DNA of 64,000 bases from Actinoplanes derwentensis. GTDB taxonomy: Bacteria; Actinomycetota; Actinomycetes; Mycobacteriales; Micromonosporaceae. The notes beneath the pieces are model-generated. The model was not told where the DNA came from. It ran no database searches and worked only from the letters and a program-made list of their open reading frames with translations. The stretch covers positions 8,952,001 to 9,016,000 of the forward strand of contig NZ_LT629758.1 of assembly GCF_900104725.1 (NCBI RefSeq), in the 5' to 3' direction. Position 1 is the first letter of the stretch. Every line of letters starts with the position of its first letter. A program made the position numbers and the translations under genes. Shown in pieces: positions 53,789-63,238 of this stretch.

Positions 53789-54733
53789 TCAGATGGCGGC
53801 GTCGGCCGTGGCCGGCGCCTCCTTCAACGGCAGGGCGGCGGTCTTGCGGCCGCGTGCCAGGCGCTTCTGGACGTACTGGGCGAGCTTCGACAGCGAGTAG
53901 TTCACCAGGATGAAGAGCACCGCGATCACCACGTAGACCTGGATCGGGTTGCTCAGTGCGCCGATGATCTGCTTGCCGATGTTGAGGGTCTCCTCGTAGC
54001 TGATGATGAAGCCGAGCGAGGTGTCCTTCAGGACCACGACGAGCTGGCTGATCAGCGCCGGCAGCATGATCCGGAACGCCTGCGGCAGCAGGATCAGCGC
54101 GGTGGTCTGGAACGGGGAGAGGCCGATCGCGACGGCCGCCTCACGCTGGCCGGGCGGCAGGCCCTCCATGCCGGAGCGCAGGATCTCGCCGATCACCACG
54201 CCGTTGTAGATGGTCAGGCCGATCACCAGGTACCACAGGGTGTCCATGGTGAGGCCGAACTCGGGGAAACCGCGGGCCACGAAGAAGATCGTGATGACCA
54301 CCGGCAGACCACGGAAGACCTCGACGCAGATCCGGGTGAGACCGGACAGCCCGATGCTGAGGCCGCGCAACAGGTAGGCGACCGCGGTGGCGGAGCCGGT
54401 GAAGCGGCGGGTGAGCAGACTCTTGACCTGGATCCGGAGGATGGCCAGCAGAGTGCCGATGACCAGCGAGCTGATGATCGCCAGGACGGCTGCGATCAGG
54501 GTGTTCTGGACGCCGACCCAGATCCGTTTCCAGACCAGGATGAAGTTCTCGTTGGAGGGGTCGATCATCGGACCCCACAGCTCCATCGAGAGCTGCCCCT
54601 TCTCGTCCAGCGGCAGATAGACGAGGAAGTACGCACCGGCCGCGACCAGGAGGGTCGCCAGGATGCTGATGATCAGGGTGAGCCGCCGCTGCCGGGGACC
54701 CGGAATGTCGTACAGAACCGTTTGCTGGCTCAT
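53789..54733 (-). CDS. gluD: Glutamate-type ABC transporter permease
   Basis: A 314-aa His/Glu/Gln/Arg-type permease. It has one extra N-terminal helix (LIISILATLLVAAGAYFLVY), about five further membrane helices and the EAA loop EAAVAIGLSPFQTTALILLPQAF, which contacts the ATPase. The order ATPase, binding protein, permease, permease and sequence style match GluABCD for glutamate uptake. It overlaps gluC by 4 nt and its end faces rny. Confidence 0.9.
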   Translation of the reverse strand: MSQQTVLYDIPGPRQRRLTLIISILATLLVAAGAYFLVYLPLDEKGQLSMELWGPMIDPSNENFILVWKRIWVGVQNTLIAAVLAIISSLVIGTLLAILRIQVKSLLTRRFTGSATAVAYLLRGLSIGLSGLTRICVEVFRGLPVVITIFFVARGFPEFGLTMDTLWYLVIGLTIYNGVVIGEILRSGMEGLPPGQREAAVAIGLSPFQTTALILLPQAFRIMLPALISQLVVVLKDTSLGFIISYEETLNIGKQIIGALSNPIQVYVVIAVLFILVNYSLSKLAQYVQKRLARGRKTAALPLKEAPATADAAI

Positions 54734-55440
54734 CGGGCCGCCACCGCCTGCCGGCTCTCGATCCGGTCGAGGAGGGCCCCGAGGGGGACGGTCATGATCA
54801 GGTATCCGATCGAGATGCCGATGGCGACGGGGATGAAGGCGTAGCCCTCCGCCGAGGTCAGCTGGTCGGCGGACTGGGAGAGGTCACCGACGACGCCGAA
54901 GAAGCCGATCAGTGCCGAGTTCTTGATCATCGCGATGATGACCGAACCGAGCGGGACGATCGAGGCTTTCCAGGACTGCGGCAGCACCACGAATCGCAGG
55001 TTCTGGCCGAAGGTGAGACCCAGGGAGCGGGCCGCCTCGGCCTGGCCGGGCGAGACCGCGTTGATGCCGGAGCGCAGCGCCTCGCAGACGAACGCGGCGG
55101 TGTAGAGGACCAGCGCGATCAGGGCGAAGCGGAAGTACGGCAGGTCGGTGCTGAGCCGGGTGAAGATCAGGTCCAGTCCGGGAATGCGCAGGAAGTCGGC
55201 GTTGGAGCCGAGCGCCGGCAGCGCGAACGCGGAGAAGAACATGACCACGGTCAGCGGCATGTTGCGGAAGACGGTGACATAGGCGGTGCCGAGCGCGCGG
55301 AGCGGCGGCACCGGTGAGATACGGAGGACCGCCACGACGGCGCCCAGGATCAGGGCGCCGATCGCGGCGAGCACGCAGATCTGGAGGGTGAGCCAGAAGC
55401 CGCCCGCGAAGACGTCGAACTTGTCAACTAACACACTCAC
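54730..55440 (-). CDS. gluC: Glutamate-type ABC transporter permease
   Basis: A 236-aa permease with five hydrophobic helices and the EAA loop QAEAARSLGLTFGQNLRFVVLPQ. GTG start at 55440 preceded by GGAGCTTCC. It is the partner subunit of the larger permease encoded next; the two form the membrane channel. The gene ends in an ATGA overlap with gluD. Confidence 0.9.
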   Translation of the reverse strand: MSVLVDKFDVFAGGFWLTLQICVLAAIGALILGAVVAVLRISPVPPLRALGTAYVTVFRNMPLTVVMFFSAFALPALGSNADFLRIPGLDLIFTRLSTDLPYFRFALIALVLYTAAFVCEALRSGINAVSPGQAEAARSLGLTFGQNLRFVVLPQSWKASIVPLGSVIIAMIKNSALIGFFGVVGDLSQSADQLTSAEGYAFIPVAIGISIGYLIMTVPLGALLDRIESRQAVAAR

Positions 55441-55477
55441 GGGCGGAAGCTCCCCGGATCAGATCAGCTGGTGCGGA

Positions 55478-56359
55478 TCAGTAACGGTTGACGGCGGGCG
55501 CGGTGCCCAGCTCGGCGCCGAACTTGCCGGCGGTGTCGTCCCAGGCCTTCTTCCAGCTGCCGTCGGCGTACGACTTCTCCAGCGTGTCGTTGATGAAGGT
55601 CCGGAAGTCCTTGTCGTCGATCTTCACGCCGATGCCGTACGGCTCCTTGGTGAAGTTCTCGCCGGCGAGCTTGTACTTGCCCTCGTTCTTGGCGATGTAG
55701 CCGAGCAGGATGACGTTGTCGGTGGTCACCGCGTTGACCTGACCACCGTCGAGAGCGGTGATGCACTTGTCGTAGGTGTCGAAGAGCACCAGCTGGCTGG
55801 CGACGTCCTTGACCGAGGTCTTGATGGTCTCGGCCGGGGTGGAGCCGGTGACCGAGCAGACCTTCTTGTCGCCGGCCTTGAACGAGTCCGGCCCGGTGAT
55901 CGTCGCGTCGTCCGCCTTGACCAGGATGTTCTGGCCGGCCTCGTAGTAGGGCCCGGCGAACGCGATGCGCTCCTTGCGCTTGTCGTTGATCGTGTAGGTC
56001 GCCACGACGAAGTCGACGTTGTTGTTGACGATGGCGTCCTCGCGGATCTTCGAGGTCGTCTCGACGAACTCGATCTTGTCCTCGGAGATCCCGAGCTCCT
56101 TGACGATGATCTTGGCGATCTCGACGTCGAAGCCCTCGGGCTTGCCGGACAGACCCTTCAGGCCGAAGCCCGGCTGGTCGAACTTCGTGCCGACCTTGAC
56201 CGTGCCGGCGTCGCTGAGCCGCTTCATCGTGGTGCCGGCGGCGAAGTCCTTGCCGCCGGTGGTGCCGGTGTCACCCGACTCGGTGTCGCCGCCACAGGCG
56301 GTCATGCCGAAAGTGAGAGCCGCGGCGGTCGCCAGAGCGGCTACACGAGTGAAACGCAT
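55478..56359 (-). CDS. gluB: Glutamate-binding lipoprotein
   Basis: A 293-aa family-3 solute-binding lipoprotein. The signal peptide ends in the lipobox MTAC with lipidated C22, followed by a Gly/Ser/Thr/Asp linker. The binding domain has MKRLSDAGTVKVGTKFDQPG, GFDVEIAKIIVKELGI and VDFVVATYTINDKRKE (amino-acid contact residues). ATG 56359 has AAGGAGA 7-8 nt upstream. Specificity for glutamate is inferred from operon type. Confidence 0.92.
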   Translation of the reverse strand: MRFTRVAALATAAALTFGMTACGGDTESGDTGTTGGKDFAAGTTMKRLSDAGTVKVGTKFDQPGFGLKGLSGKPEGFDVEIAKIIVKELGISEDKIEFVETTSKIREDAIVNNNVDFVVATYTINDKRKERIAFAGPYYEAGQNILVKADDATITGPDSFKAGDKKVCSVTGSTPAETIKTSVKDVASQLVLFDTYDKCITALDGGQVNAVTTDNVILLGYIAKNEGKYKLAGENFTKEPYGIGVKIDDKDFRTFINDTLEKSYADGSWKKAWDDTAGKFGAELGTAPAVNRY

Positions 56360-56414
56360 ACATATCTCCTTCTTCGATCAAGCCCGCCGTCGTGTGGCGG
56401 ACCTGAGGGGCACT

Positions 56415-57158
56415 TCAGTGCGTGAGGATCTTGGAGAGGAAGTCCTTCGCCCGCTCACTGCGCGGGTTCGCGAAGAACTCCTCCGGCGTGGCCTGCTCGA
56501 CCAGCTGACCGTCGGCCATGAAGACGACCCGGTCGGCGGCGTGGCGGGCGAAACCCATCTCGTGGGTCACGACCACCATCGTCATGCCCTCGCGGGCCAG
56601 GGACGTCATCACGTCCAGGACCTCGCCGACCATCTCCGGGTCGAGAGCGCTGGTCGGCTCGTCGAAGAGAAGGGCCTTGGGCTGCATGGCGAGCGCCCGC
56701 GCGATGGCGACACGCTGCTGCTGGCCGCCGGAGAGCTGGGCCGGGTACTTGTCCGCCTGGTTGGCGATGCCCACCCGCTCCAGCAGGGACATGGCCCGGT
56801 CCCGGACCACCGCCTGCTTCTCCTTGCGGACCTTGATCGGACCCAGCATCACGTTCTGCAGGATCGTCTTGTGCGCGAAGAGGTTGAAGGACTGGAACAC
56901 CATGCCGACCTCGCTGCGCAGCTTGGCCAGCGCACGGCCCTCGGCCGGCAACGGCTGGCCGTCGAAGACGATGGTGCCGGAGTTGATCGGCTCCAGCCGG
57001 TTGATGGCGCGGCACAGCGTGGACTTCCCGGACCCGGAGGGTCCGATGACGACCACCACCTCGCCACGCGCGACAGACAGGTCAACGTCCTGTAGCACGT
57101 GCAAGGGGCCGAACCACTTGTTGACGTTCTCAAGGACGATGAGAGCCTCGCCTGTCAC
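56415..57158 (-). CDS. gluA: Glutamate-type ABC transporter ATPase
   Basis: A 247-aa ABC ATPase: Walker [11 protein letters not shown]-loop MVFQSFNLF, signature LSGGQQQR, Walker [16 protein letters not shown]-loop [10 protein letters not shown]. It powers the GluCD channel. The start is uncertain: GTG 57158 matches the family N-terminus and GGATGG lies upstream; other in-frame GTGs at 57173 and 57200 are possible. TAGGGT on the minus strand (57207-57202) is the likely -10 of the gluABCD operon. Confidence 0.9.
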   Translation of the reverse strand: MTGEALIVLENVNKWFGPLHVLQDVDLSVARGEVVVVIGPSGSGKSTLCRAINRLEPINSGTIVFDGQPLPAEGRALAKLRSEVGMVFQSFNLFAHKTILQNVMLGPIKVRKEKQAVVRDRAMSLLERVGIANQADKYPAQLSGGQQQRVAIARALAMQPKALLFDEPTSALDPEMVGEVLDVMTSLAREGMTMVVVTHEMGFARHAADRVVFMADGQLVEQATPEEFFANPRSERAKDFLSKILTH

Positions 57159-57287
57159 CCCTGGTCCATCCACTCGTTGTCGGTTCACTCGAATGCACAC
57201 ACCCTAGGGGCCCGTCCGTATCGGAACGTGTCGAGAATGGTCACGGAGCGATAACTCCGGTACTGCACTGAGAGGGGGGTCTGGACC

Positions 57288-57761
57288 ATGGACCTTATGG
57301 CGGACGGCCCGTGGAACTGGTGTATCGCCGGCCGGATCGAGCCCGGGAGCGTGACGGCCGCCCTGGCCGGAGCGCTGGATCGCCCGGTGCACGGGATGGT
57401 TCCCGGCGAGGATCTGATGTGCGACGTCTACCACGTCGGTGGAGACTTCCCGACCGTGGTGGACATCTACTTGACGCCCGCCGGCGTCGTCGAGGAGACC
57501 ATCGCGAGCGCCGTCGCGGTCCGGTTGCGGTCCGCGGTGCTCCTGCCCGACGACACCCTCAACCCGACTCGGTACGTGGTGGCCGAGCCGGACGGGACGT
57601 TACGGGCCGTGCACGTCGATGAACGGGAGACCGACGACGGCACCGAGCGCCGTCACCTGCGGCCCTGCACCGGCTCCGACCCGGCGTGCGCTCTCCCGGC
57701 CGGCTGTGGCCGGTCCCGGTGGAAACCCGACCCGACACCGGAGCGGCCCGCCGCGGCTTAG
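57288..57761 (+). CDS. Uncharacterised 157-aa protein
   Basis: No family is recognised. ATG 57288 has a strong GAGAGGGGGG site. The first ~115 residues look like a compact alpha/beta fold (WNWCIAGRIEPGSVTAALAG, LMCDVYHVGGDFPTVVDIYL, RSAVLLPDDTLNPTRYVV). The next ~40 are polar and hold three cysteines (RPCTGSDPACALPAGCG), so metal binding or a disulfide is possible. It diverges from gluA and ends 21 nt before miaB, so it may share the miaB transcript. Codon use is normal for the genome. Confidence 0.75.
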   Translation: MDLMADGPWNWCIAGRIEPGSVTAALAGALDRPVHGMVPGEDLMCDVYHVGGDFPTVVDIYLTPAGVVEETIASAVAVRLRSAVLLPDDTLNPTRYVVAEPDGTLRAVHVDERETDDGTERRHLRPCTGSDPACALPAGCGRSRWKPDPTPERPAAA

Positions 57762-57782
57762 CGGGTAGCCTGGTTGATTGCC

Positions 57783-59270
57783 ATGACTACCGAGATTGCG
57801 GGCTCCCCGCGCACCTACGACGTGCGTACCTACGGGTGCCAGATGAACGTGCACGACAGCGAGCGGATCTCCGGCCTGATGGAGGACGCCGGTTACGTGC
57901 GCGCCCCCGAGGCGGACGCGGCCGACGTGGTGGTCTTCAACACGTGCGCGGTCCGGGAGAACGCCGACAACCGCCTCTACGGCAACCTCGGCCACCTGCG
58001 CCCGACGAAGCTGAAGAACCCCGGGATGCAGATCGCGGTCGGCGGCTGCCTCGCCCAGAAGGACCGGGGCGACATCGTCAAGAAGGCGCCGTGGGTCGAC
58101 GTGGTCTTCGGCACCCACAACATCGGCTCGCTGCCGACGATGCTGGAACGCGCCCGGCACAACGAGGAGGCGCAGGTCGAGATCCTCGAGTCACTCGAGG
58201 TCTTCCCGTCGACGCTGCCGACCAAGCGCGAGTCGACGTACGCCGGGTGGGTCTCCATCTCGGTGGGCTGCAACAACACCTGCACGTTCTGCATCGTGCC
58301 CAGCCTGCGTGGCAAGGAGAAGGACCGCCGTCCCGGTGACGTCCTGGCCGAGGTGCGCGCACTGGTCGCCGAGGGTGTCTCCGAGGTGACGCTGCTGGGG
58401 CAGAACGTGAACTCGTACGGCGTCGAGTTCGGCGACAAGCTGGCGTTCGGCAAGCTGTTGCGCGCGTGTGGCGACGTGGAGGGCCTGGAGCGGGTGCGGT
58501 TCACCAGCCCGCACCCGAAGGACTTCACCGACGACGTGATCGCCGCGATGGCCGAGACGCCGAACGTCTGTCACTCGCTGCACATGCCGTTGCAGTCCGG
58601 TTCGGACCGGGTGCTCAAGGCGATGCGGCGCAGTTACCGCCAGGAGAAGTACCTGGGCATCATCGAGAAGGTCCGGGCCGCCATGCCGGACGCGGCGATC
58701 ACCACCGACATCATCGTCGGCTTCCCCGGGGAGACCGAGGAGGACTTCGAGCAGACCCTCGAGGTGGTGCGCCGGGCCCGGTTCTCCACCGCGTTCACCT
58801 TTCAGTACTCGATCCGTCCCGGTACCCCGGCCGCGACGATGGCGGACCAGATCCCGAAGAAGGTGGTGCAGGCGCGGTACGAGCGGCTGATCGCCACCCT
58901 CGAAGAGATCACCTGGGACGAGAACAAGTTGCTCATCGGGGAGAAGGTCGAGGTCCTGGTCGCGGTCGGCGAGGGCCGTAAGGACGAGCGGACCGGCCGG
59001 ATGAGCGGGCGGGCCCGCGACGGCCGCCTGGTGCACTTCGGTACCGGCGAGACCAAGCCGCGCCCCGGTGACATCGTCGAGACGGTGATCACCTACGCCG
59101 CCCCGCACCACCTCAACGCCGACGGCTCCCCGCTGAGCCACCGCCGCACCCGGGCCGGTGACGCGTGGGAGGCCGGCCGGACGCCGAAACTCAAGGGCGT
59201 CACCCTGGGCCTGCCGACCATCGGTGTCCCGGCCCCGCTGCCGGCCGCCGCCGAGGGCTGCGCGCTGTAG
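57783..59270 (+). CDS. miaB: tRNA-2-methylthio-N6-dimethylallyladenosine synthase
   Basis: MiaB adds the 2-methylthio group to i6A37 of tRNAs. The 495-aa protein has the N-terminal cluster cysteines ([32 protein letters not shown]), the radical-SAM motif [16 protein letters not shown] and a C-terminal TRAM domain. ATG 57783 is chosen; a TTG at 57774 is in frame. TAGCCT (57766-57771) may be its -10. Its partner enzyme MiaA, which makes the i6A substrate, is at 60.7 kb. A bidirectional terminator ends the gene. Confidence 0.96.
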   Translation: MTTEIAGSPRTYDVRTYGCQMNVHDSERISGLMEDAGYVRAPEADAADVVVFNTCAVRENADNRLYGNLGHLRPTKLKNPGMQIAVGGCLAQKDRGDIVKKAPWVDVVFGTHNIGSLPTMLERARHNEEAQVEILESLEVFPSTLPTKRESTYAGWVSISVGCNNTCTFCIVPSLRGKEKDRRPGDVLAEVRALVAEGVSEVTLLGQNVNSYGVEFGDKLAFGKLLRACGDVEGLERVRFTSPHPKDFTDDVIAAMAETPNVCHSLHMPLQSGSDRVLKAMRRSYRQEKYLGIIEKVRAAMPDAAITTDIIVGFPGETEEDFEQTLEVVRRARFSTAFTFQYSIRPGTPAATMADQIPKKVVQARYERLIATLEEITWDENKLLIGEKVEVLVAVGEGRKDERTGRMSGRARDGRLVHFGTGETKPRPGDIVETVITYAAPHHLNADGSPLSHRRTRAGDAWEAGRTPKLKGVTLGLPTIGVPAPLPAAAEGCAL

Positions 59271-59279
59271 GAGGACCTG

Positions 59280-59310
59280 AAAAAGGGGGCGGCATCGCCG
59301 CCCCCTTTTT
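59280..59310. terminator. Perfect bidirectional terminator, miaB / DUF349
   Basis: AAAAA, GGGGGCGGC (59285-59293), loop ATC, GCCGCCCCC (59297-59305), TTTTT. The A-run and T-run make it work on both strands, ending miaB from the left and the DUF349 gene from the right. Confidence 0.96.
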
Positions 59311-59324
59311 CAGTGGAGAAAACC

Positions 59325-60533
59325 TCAGTTCGCCTGCTCCGCGAGGGCCAGGAACTGCTTCTTGGAGGCGAGCGCCTGCTCGGCCTCCTTGATCCGCCGG
59401 TTGTCGCCGGCCGCCTTGGCCCGCTCCAGCCGCTGCTCGGCCTCGGCCACCTGGTCACGCATCTGGCGCAGCAGCGGGTTGTCCTGCGGGGCGGTCTTGC
59501 GCCAGGCCGAGTCCATCGCCACCCGGATCCGCTCCTCGACGGCCCGCCAGCGACGGTCCAGCCCGGCTGCGGCCTCCCGCGGAACCCGGCCCGCCTCGTG
59601 CCACGCGGCCTGGGCGTCACGCAGCTTGTTCTGCGCGCCGCGGGAGTCCGCGTCGACGTCGACGGCCTCGAGGTCGGCCAGGATGGCCTGCTTCTTCTCC
59701 AGGTTGCCCTGGTACTCCGCGTCACGGGCCGAGAAGACCTCGCTGCGCCGGGTGAAGAAGGCGTCCTGAGCGGCCCGGAAACGCTCCCAGAGGCGCTGCT
59801 CGGCCTCCTTGGCGGCCCGCGGCGCGGCCTTCCACTCGGTCATCAGGTCCTTGAGCCGGTTCGCCGTGCTCGACCACTCGGTCGAGGAGGAGAGCGTCTC
59901 GGCCTCGGTGACCAGGTCCTCCTTGGCGGTCTGCGCCTGCTTGCGCTGCCCGTCGAGGGTGGCGAAGTGGGCGCCCCGGCGCCGGGTGAAGCCGTCGCGG
60001 GCGGCGGCGAACCGCTTCCACAGCTCCCCGTCGGTCTTCTTGTCGACGCCGCGGATGCTCTTCCAGTCGTCGAGGATCTCCTTGAGGCGGTCGCCGGCCG
60101 TCTTCCAGCCGGTGGCGTCGGCGGCGATCGCCTCGGCCTCCTCGACCAGCGCGGTCTTGCGCGCCAGCGCCTCGACCCGGGCCACCTCGCGAGCGGCCTT
60201 GGCCTCTCCGGCCTTCTCGTCGGCGAGACCGGCGAGGCGCTCCAGGCGGGCCACGAGCCCGTCGATGTCACCCACCACGTGGGCCTCGTCGAGCTGGGTC
60301 CGCAGTCGCTTCACGCTTGTCAGCGAGTGGGAGGCGTCCGCCGCGCCCGATTTGAGGCGAGCCTCCACGAGGTCGACCTCGGTCACCAGGTCGGCGAAGC
60401 GCCGGGCGAAGTGAGCCAGCCCCTCTTCCGGGGTACCCGCCTGCCAGGAGCCGACCACCCGGTCGCCCTCAGCGGTCTTCACGTACACGGTGCCGTCGGC
60501 ATCCACGCGCCCGAAGGCCGTCCAGTCGTTCAT
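59325..60533 (-). CDS. DUF349 coiled-coil protein
   Basis: A 402-aa cytoplasmic protein with three to four DUF349 repeats, each built around a WK-x-A...LWERFR/A-like core: TGWKTAGDRLKEILDDWKSI...LWKRFAAARDGF, EWSSTANRLKDLMTEWKAA...LWERFRAAQDAFF, and a third ending in LDRRWRAVEERIRVAM. The chain is almost wholly helical. The family is widespread beside miaB/miaA in actinobacteria; its function is not established. The ATG at 60533 lies opposite miaA. Confidence 0.88.
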   Translation of the reverse strand: MNDWTAFGRVDADGTVYVKTAEGDRVVGSWQAGTPEEGLAHFARRFADLVTEVDLVEARLKSGAADASHSLTSVKRLRTQLDEAHVVGDIDGLVARLERLAGLADEKAGEAKAAREVARVEALARKTALVEEAEAIAADATGWKTAGDRLKEILDDWKSIRGVDKKTDGELWKRFAAARDGFTRRRGAHFATLDGQRKQAQTAKEDLVTEAETLSSSTEWSSTANRLKDLMTEWKAAPRAAKEAEQRLWERFRAAQDAFFTRRSEVFSARDAEYQGNLEKKQAILADLEAVDVDADSRGAQNKLRDAQAAWHEAGRVPREAAAGLDRRWRAVEERIRVAMDSAWRKTAPQDNPLLRQMRDQVAEAEQRLERAKAAGDNRRIKEAEQALASKKQFLALAEQAN

Positions 60534-60701
60534 GAGCTCATCCTCGTTCTCCCGGCGTCACCGGCCCGAACCGGACCCGTGACCACCGCCACAGCGCAGC
60601 CTGAATGCCAACTTCCAACCGGCATTCTTTCTCGCGCATTGTCACAGGTCCAACCCGGTTAGGGGAAAGCTCCCGCTGACGACCGTGACACAACGGTGTC
60701 C

Positions 60702-60707
60702 TACGGT
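60702..60707 (+). promoter_or_regulatory. -10 element of miaA, leaderless geometry
   Basis: TACGGT is followed by 7 nt and GTG 60715. This selects 60715 as the miaA start over the in-frame GTG at 60685. Confidence 0.6.
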
Positions 60708-60714
60708 TGCTTAC

Positions 60715-61620
60715 GTGCGGTTCCGGACAGATCAACGAGTACTGACCGTGGTCGGCCCGACGGCTGCCGGCAAGTCCGCCCTGAGCATCGCACTCGCCCA
60801 TGAGCTGGGCGGCGAAGTGGTCAATGCCGACTCGATGCAGCTCTATCGGGGGATGGACATCGGCACCGCGAAGCTGACCGAGACCGAGCGCGACGGGATT
60901 CCGCACCATCTGCTCGACATCTGGGACGTGACCGAGCCGGCGGCGGTCGCGGAGTACCAGCGGCTGGCCCGGGCTGCGATCGACGGCATCCTCGACCGTG
61001 GGCGCGTACCGCTGCTGGTGGGGGGTTCCGGTCTTTATCTCCGGGCGGTTCTGGAGGATTTCGAGTTCCCCGGCACCGACCCGGCGATTCGGGCCCGGCT
61101 GGAGGCGGAACTGACCGAGGCCGGACCCGGAGTGCTGCACGCCCGGCTGGCCGAGCGGGATCCGGAGGCGGGCGCCAAGATCCTGCCGTCGAACGGCCGC
61201 CGGATCGTCCGCGCGCTCGAGGTGATCGAACTGACCGGGCAGCCGTTCACGGCGAGCCTGCCGGATCCGCGCCCGGTCTACCAGGCGGTGCAGATCGGCG
61301 TCGACCGGGACACCGCCGAGCTGGACGAGCGGATCGCGCTGCGGGTCGACCTGATGTGGTCGGCCGGGCTGATCGACGAGGTTCGCGGCCTGGACGGCAT
61401 CCGGGACGGCCGGACCGCCTCCCGGGCGCTGGGCTACCAGCAGGTACTCGCCCAGATCGACGGCACGCTCACCGAGGAGCAGGCCAAGGCGGACACCGTC
61501 CAGGGCACCCGGCGGTTCGTCCGGCGGCAGCGTTCCTGGTTCCGCCGCGACCCGGCGGTGCACTGGCTGGACGGCGCCGACCCGAAGCTGTTGGCGGCCG
61601 CCCGGGAGCTTGCGGGATGA
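60715..61620 (+). CDS. miaA: tRNA dimethylallyltransferase
   Basis: MiaA transfers a dimethylallyl group to A37 of UNN-decoding tRNAs. The 301-aa product has the P-loop [13 protein letters not shown], the [15 protein letters not shown] substrate motif, [13 protein letters not shown] and a C-terminal SRALGYQQ region with [10 protein letters not shown]. Start GTG 60715 is supported by the -10 element 7 nt upstream. dapF follows 7 nt after its stop, the standard actinobacterial arrangement. Confidence 0.96.
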   Translation: MRFRTDQRVLTVVGPTAAGKSALSIALAHELGGEVVNADSMQLYRGMDIGTAKLTETERDGIPHHLLDIWDVTEPAAVAEYQRLARAAIDGILDRGRVPLLVGGSGLYLRAVLEDFEFPGTDPAIRARLEAELTEAGPGVLHARLAERDPEAGAKILPSNGRRIVRALEVIELTGQPFTASLPDPRPVYQAVQIGVDRDTAELDERIALRVDLMWSAGLIDEVRGLDGIRDGRTASRALGYQQVLAQIDGTLTEEQAKADTVQGTRRFVRRQRSWFRRDPAVHWLDGADPKLLAAARELAG

Positions 61621-61627
61621 TGGCCGG

Positions 61628-62473
61628 GTGCGTTTCACCAAAGGCCATGGAACCGGCAACGACTTCGTCATCCTCCCCGACCCCGACGGCGAGCTGACGC
61701 TGACGCCCCGGCTGGTCGCGGCACTCTGCGACCGGCGGAAGGGGATCGGCGGCGACGGCGTGATCCGCGTGGTGCGCAGCGCCAAGCACCCGGAGGCCGC
61801 CGCGTTCGCGGGCGAGGCCGAGTGGTTCATGGATTACCACAACAGTGACGGCTCGATCGCCGAGATGTGCGGCAACGGCCTGCGGGTCTTCGTTCGCTAT
61901 CTGCTGGTCAACGGGCTGGCTGTGGCCGGCCCTTCGGGCCTGCCGGTGGCGACGAGGGCGGGGGTCCTGGTCGCCGAGATCGGTGACGGCACGATCCGGG
62001 CTTCCATGACGACCCCGCGGTTGTACGCCGGGAGCACCGCCACCCTCGGGCACCTGACCCTGACCGGTGTCGCCGTGGACTGCGGCAACCCGCACCTGGT
62101 CTGCGGCCTGCACGACGGTGTGGCGCTGTCCGCCCTCGACCTGGCCAAGGCCCCGCTGCACGACGCCGTGGCCTTCCCGCACGGGGTGAACGTCGAGTTC
62201 GTCGAGCAGGCCGAGCCCCTGCACGGCCGGGACCAGCACGTCCGGATGCGGGTGCACGAGCGCGGTTCCGGCGAGACCCAGTCGTGCGGCACCGGCGCGC
62301 TCGCGGTCGGCGCGGTGGCACTGCGCGACGCCGGCCTGACCACCGGCTCGGTCGCGGTGGACGTGCTCGGCGGCCGTCTGGTGGTGACCGCCGACGCCGA
62401 CGGCGTCTGGTGGCTGGAGGGGCCGGCGGTGCTGGTCGCGGACGGCGAGGTCGACCCGGAGGCCGTGCTCTGA
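61628..62473 (+). CDS. dapF: Diaminopimelate epimerase
   Basis: DapF interconverts LL- and meso-diaminopimelate for peptidoglycan and lysine. The 281-aa protein has FTKGHGTGNDFVIL at the start, the two catalytic cysteines C81 (EMCGNGLR) and C220 (SCGTGALAVG), and the usual two-domain symmetry. The GTG at 61628 fits the family N-terminus. It is preceded by miaA and its stop overlaps the GDPD ATG (TGATG), so the three are probably one operon. Confidence 0.96.
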   Translation: MRFTKGHGTGNDFVILPDPDGELTLTPRLVAALCDRRKGIGGDGVIRVVRSAKHPEAAAFAGEAEWFMDYHNSDGSIAEMCGNGLRVFVRYLLVNGLAVAGPSGLPVATRAGVLVAEIGDGTIRASMTTPRLYAGSTATLGHLTLTGVAVDCGNPHLVCGLHDGVALSALDLAKAPLHDAVAFPHGVNVEFVEQAEPLHGRDQHVRMRVHERGSGETQSCGTGALAVGAVALRDAGLTTGSVAVDVLGGRLVVTADADGVWWLEGPAVLVADGEVDPEAVL

Positions 62474-63195
62474 TGACACACGTCGTCGCGCACCGGGGTT
62501 ATCCCACGGTCGCTCCGGAGAACACCCTGCCCGCGTTCGCTGCCGCGTTGCGGGCCGGCGCCACGATCGTCGAGTTCGACGTCCGCTGCACCCGCGACGG
62601 TGTGCCGGTGGTGATCCACGACCGGACGGTGGACCGGACCACCGACGGTTCCGGCCGGGTCTGGGACCTGACCGCCGCCGAGATCGCCCGCCTGGACGCC
62701 GGATCCTGGTTCGGGCCCGGGTTCACCGGTCTGCGGGTGCCGACGCTTGTCGAGACGCTGGACCTGCTCGCCCCGGCGACCGCCGAACTGCTCGTCGAGA
62801 TCAAGCCGCCGGCCACCCTGGACGAGGTGAAATCGATCATCGCCCAGCTCGGCGAGCGCGATCTGCTGGACCGTTCGGTGGTGCAGAGCTTCGACGCCGA
62901 CGTGCTGCGCAAGGTCCGGGACGTGGCCCCCGAGGTCCGGCGCGGCCTGCTGCTCTTCCGGTTCGACGGGGAGACCGTCGAGATCGCCCGGGAGTTGGGC
63001 GTGACGTACTGCAACCCGCCGGTGGACGACGTGCTGAACGGGCCGGAGACGATGGCCGCGCTGACCGCGGCCGGGGTCGGCGTGATGCCGTGGACACCCA
63101 ACGACATGGCCCGCTGGCGTCCGCTGGTGGACGCGGGCGCGGCCGGGCTGATCACCGATCTGGTCGGTGAGCTGACCGGATGGGTGAACGCCTGA
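62473..63195 (+). CDS. Glycerophosphodiester phosphodiesterase family protein
   Basis: A 240-aa GDPD TIM-barrel enzyme: VAHRGYPTVAPENTLPAF (catalytic His and Arg), EFDVRCTRDGVPVVIHD (metal-binding Glu, Asp and catalytic His), LLVEIKPPATLDEV and VMPWTPND. It has no signal peptide, so it should act in the cytoplasm on glycerophosphodiesters from phospholipid turnover. One-base overlap with dapF. Confidence 0.93.
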   Translation: MTHVVAHRGYPTVAPENTLPAFAAALRAGATIVEFDVRCTRDGVPVVIHDRTVDRTTDGSGRVWDLTAAEIARLDAGSWFGPGFTGLRVPTLVETLDLLAPATAELLVEIKPPATLDEVKSIIAQLGERDLLDRSVVQSFDADVLRKVRDVAPEVRRGLLLFRFDGETVEIARELGVTYCNPPVDDVLNGPETMAALTAAGVGVMPWTPNDMARWRPLVDAGAAGLITDLVGELTGWVNA

Positions 63196-63229
63196 GCGGT
63201 ACGGGCGGGCGCTTGCCCACCCGTACCGC
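63196..63229. terminator. Hairpin between GDPD and malic enzyme genes
   Basis: GCGGTACGGGCGGGC (63196-63210) pairs with GCCCACCCGTACCGC (63215-63229) with one mismatch, loop GCTT. It lies between convergent genes and begins right at the GDPD stop. No T-run is present. Confidence 0.65.
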
Positions 63230-63238
63230 CGCAAGGGC

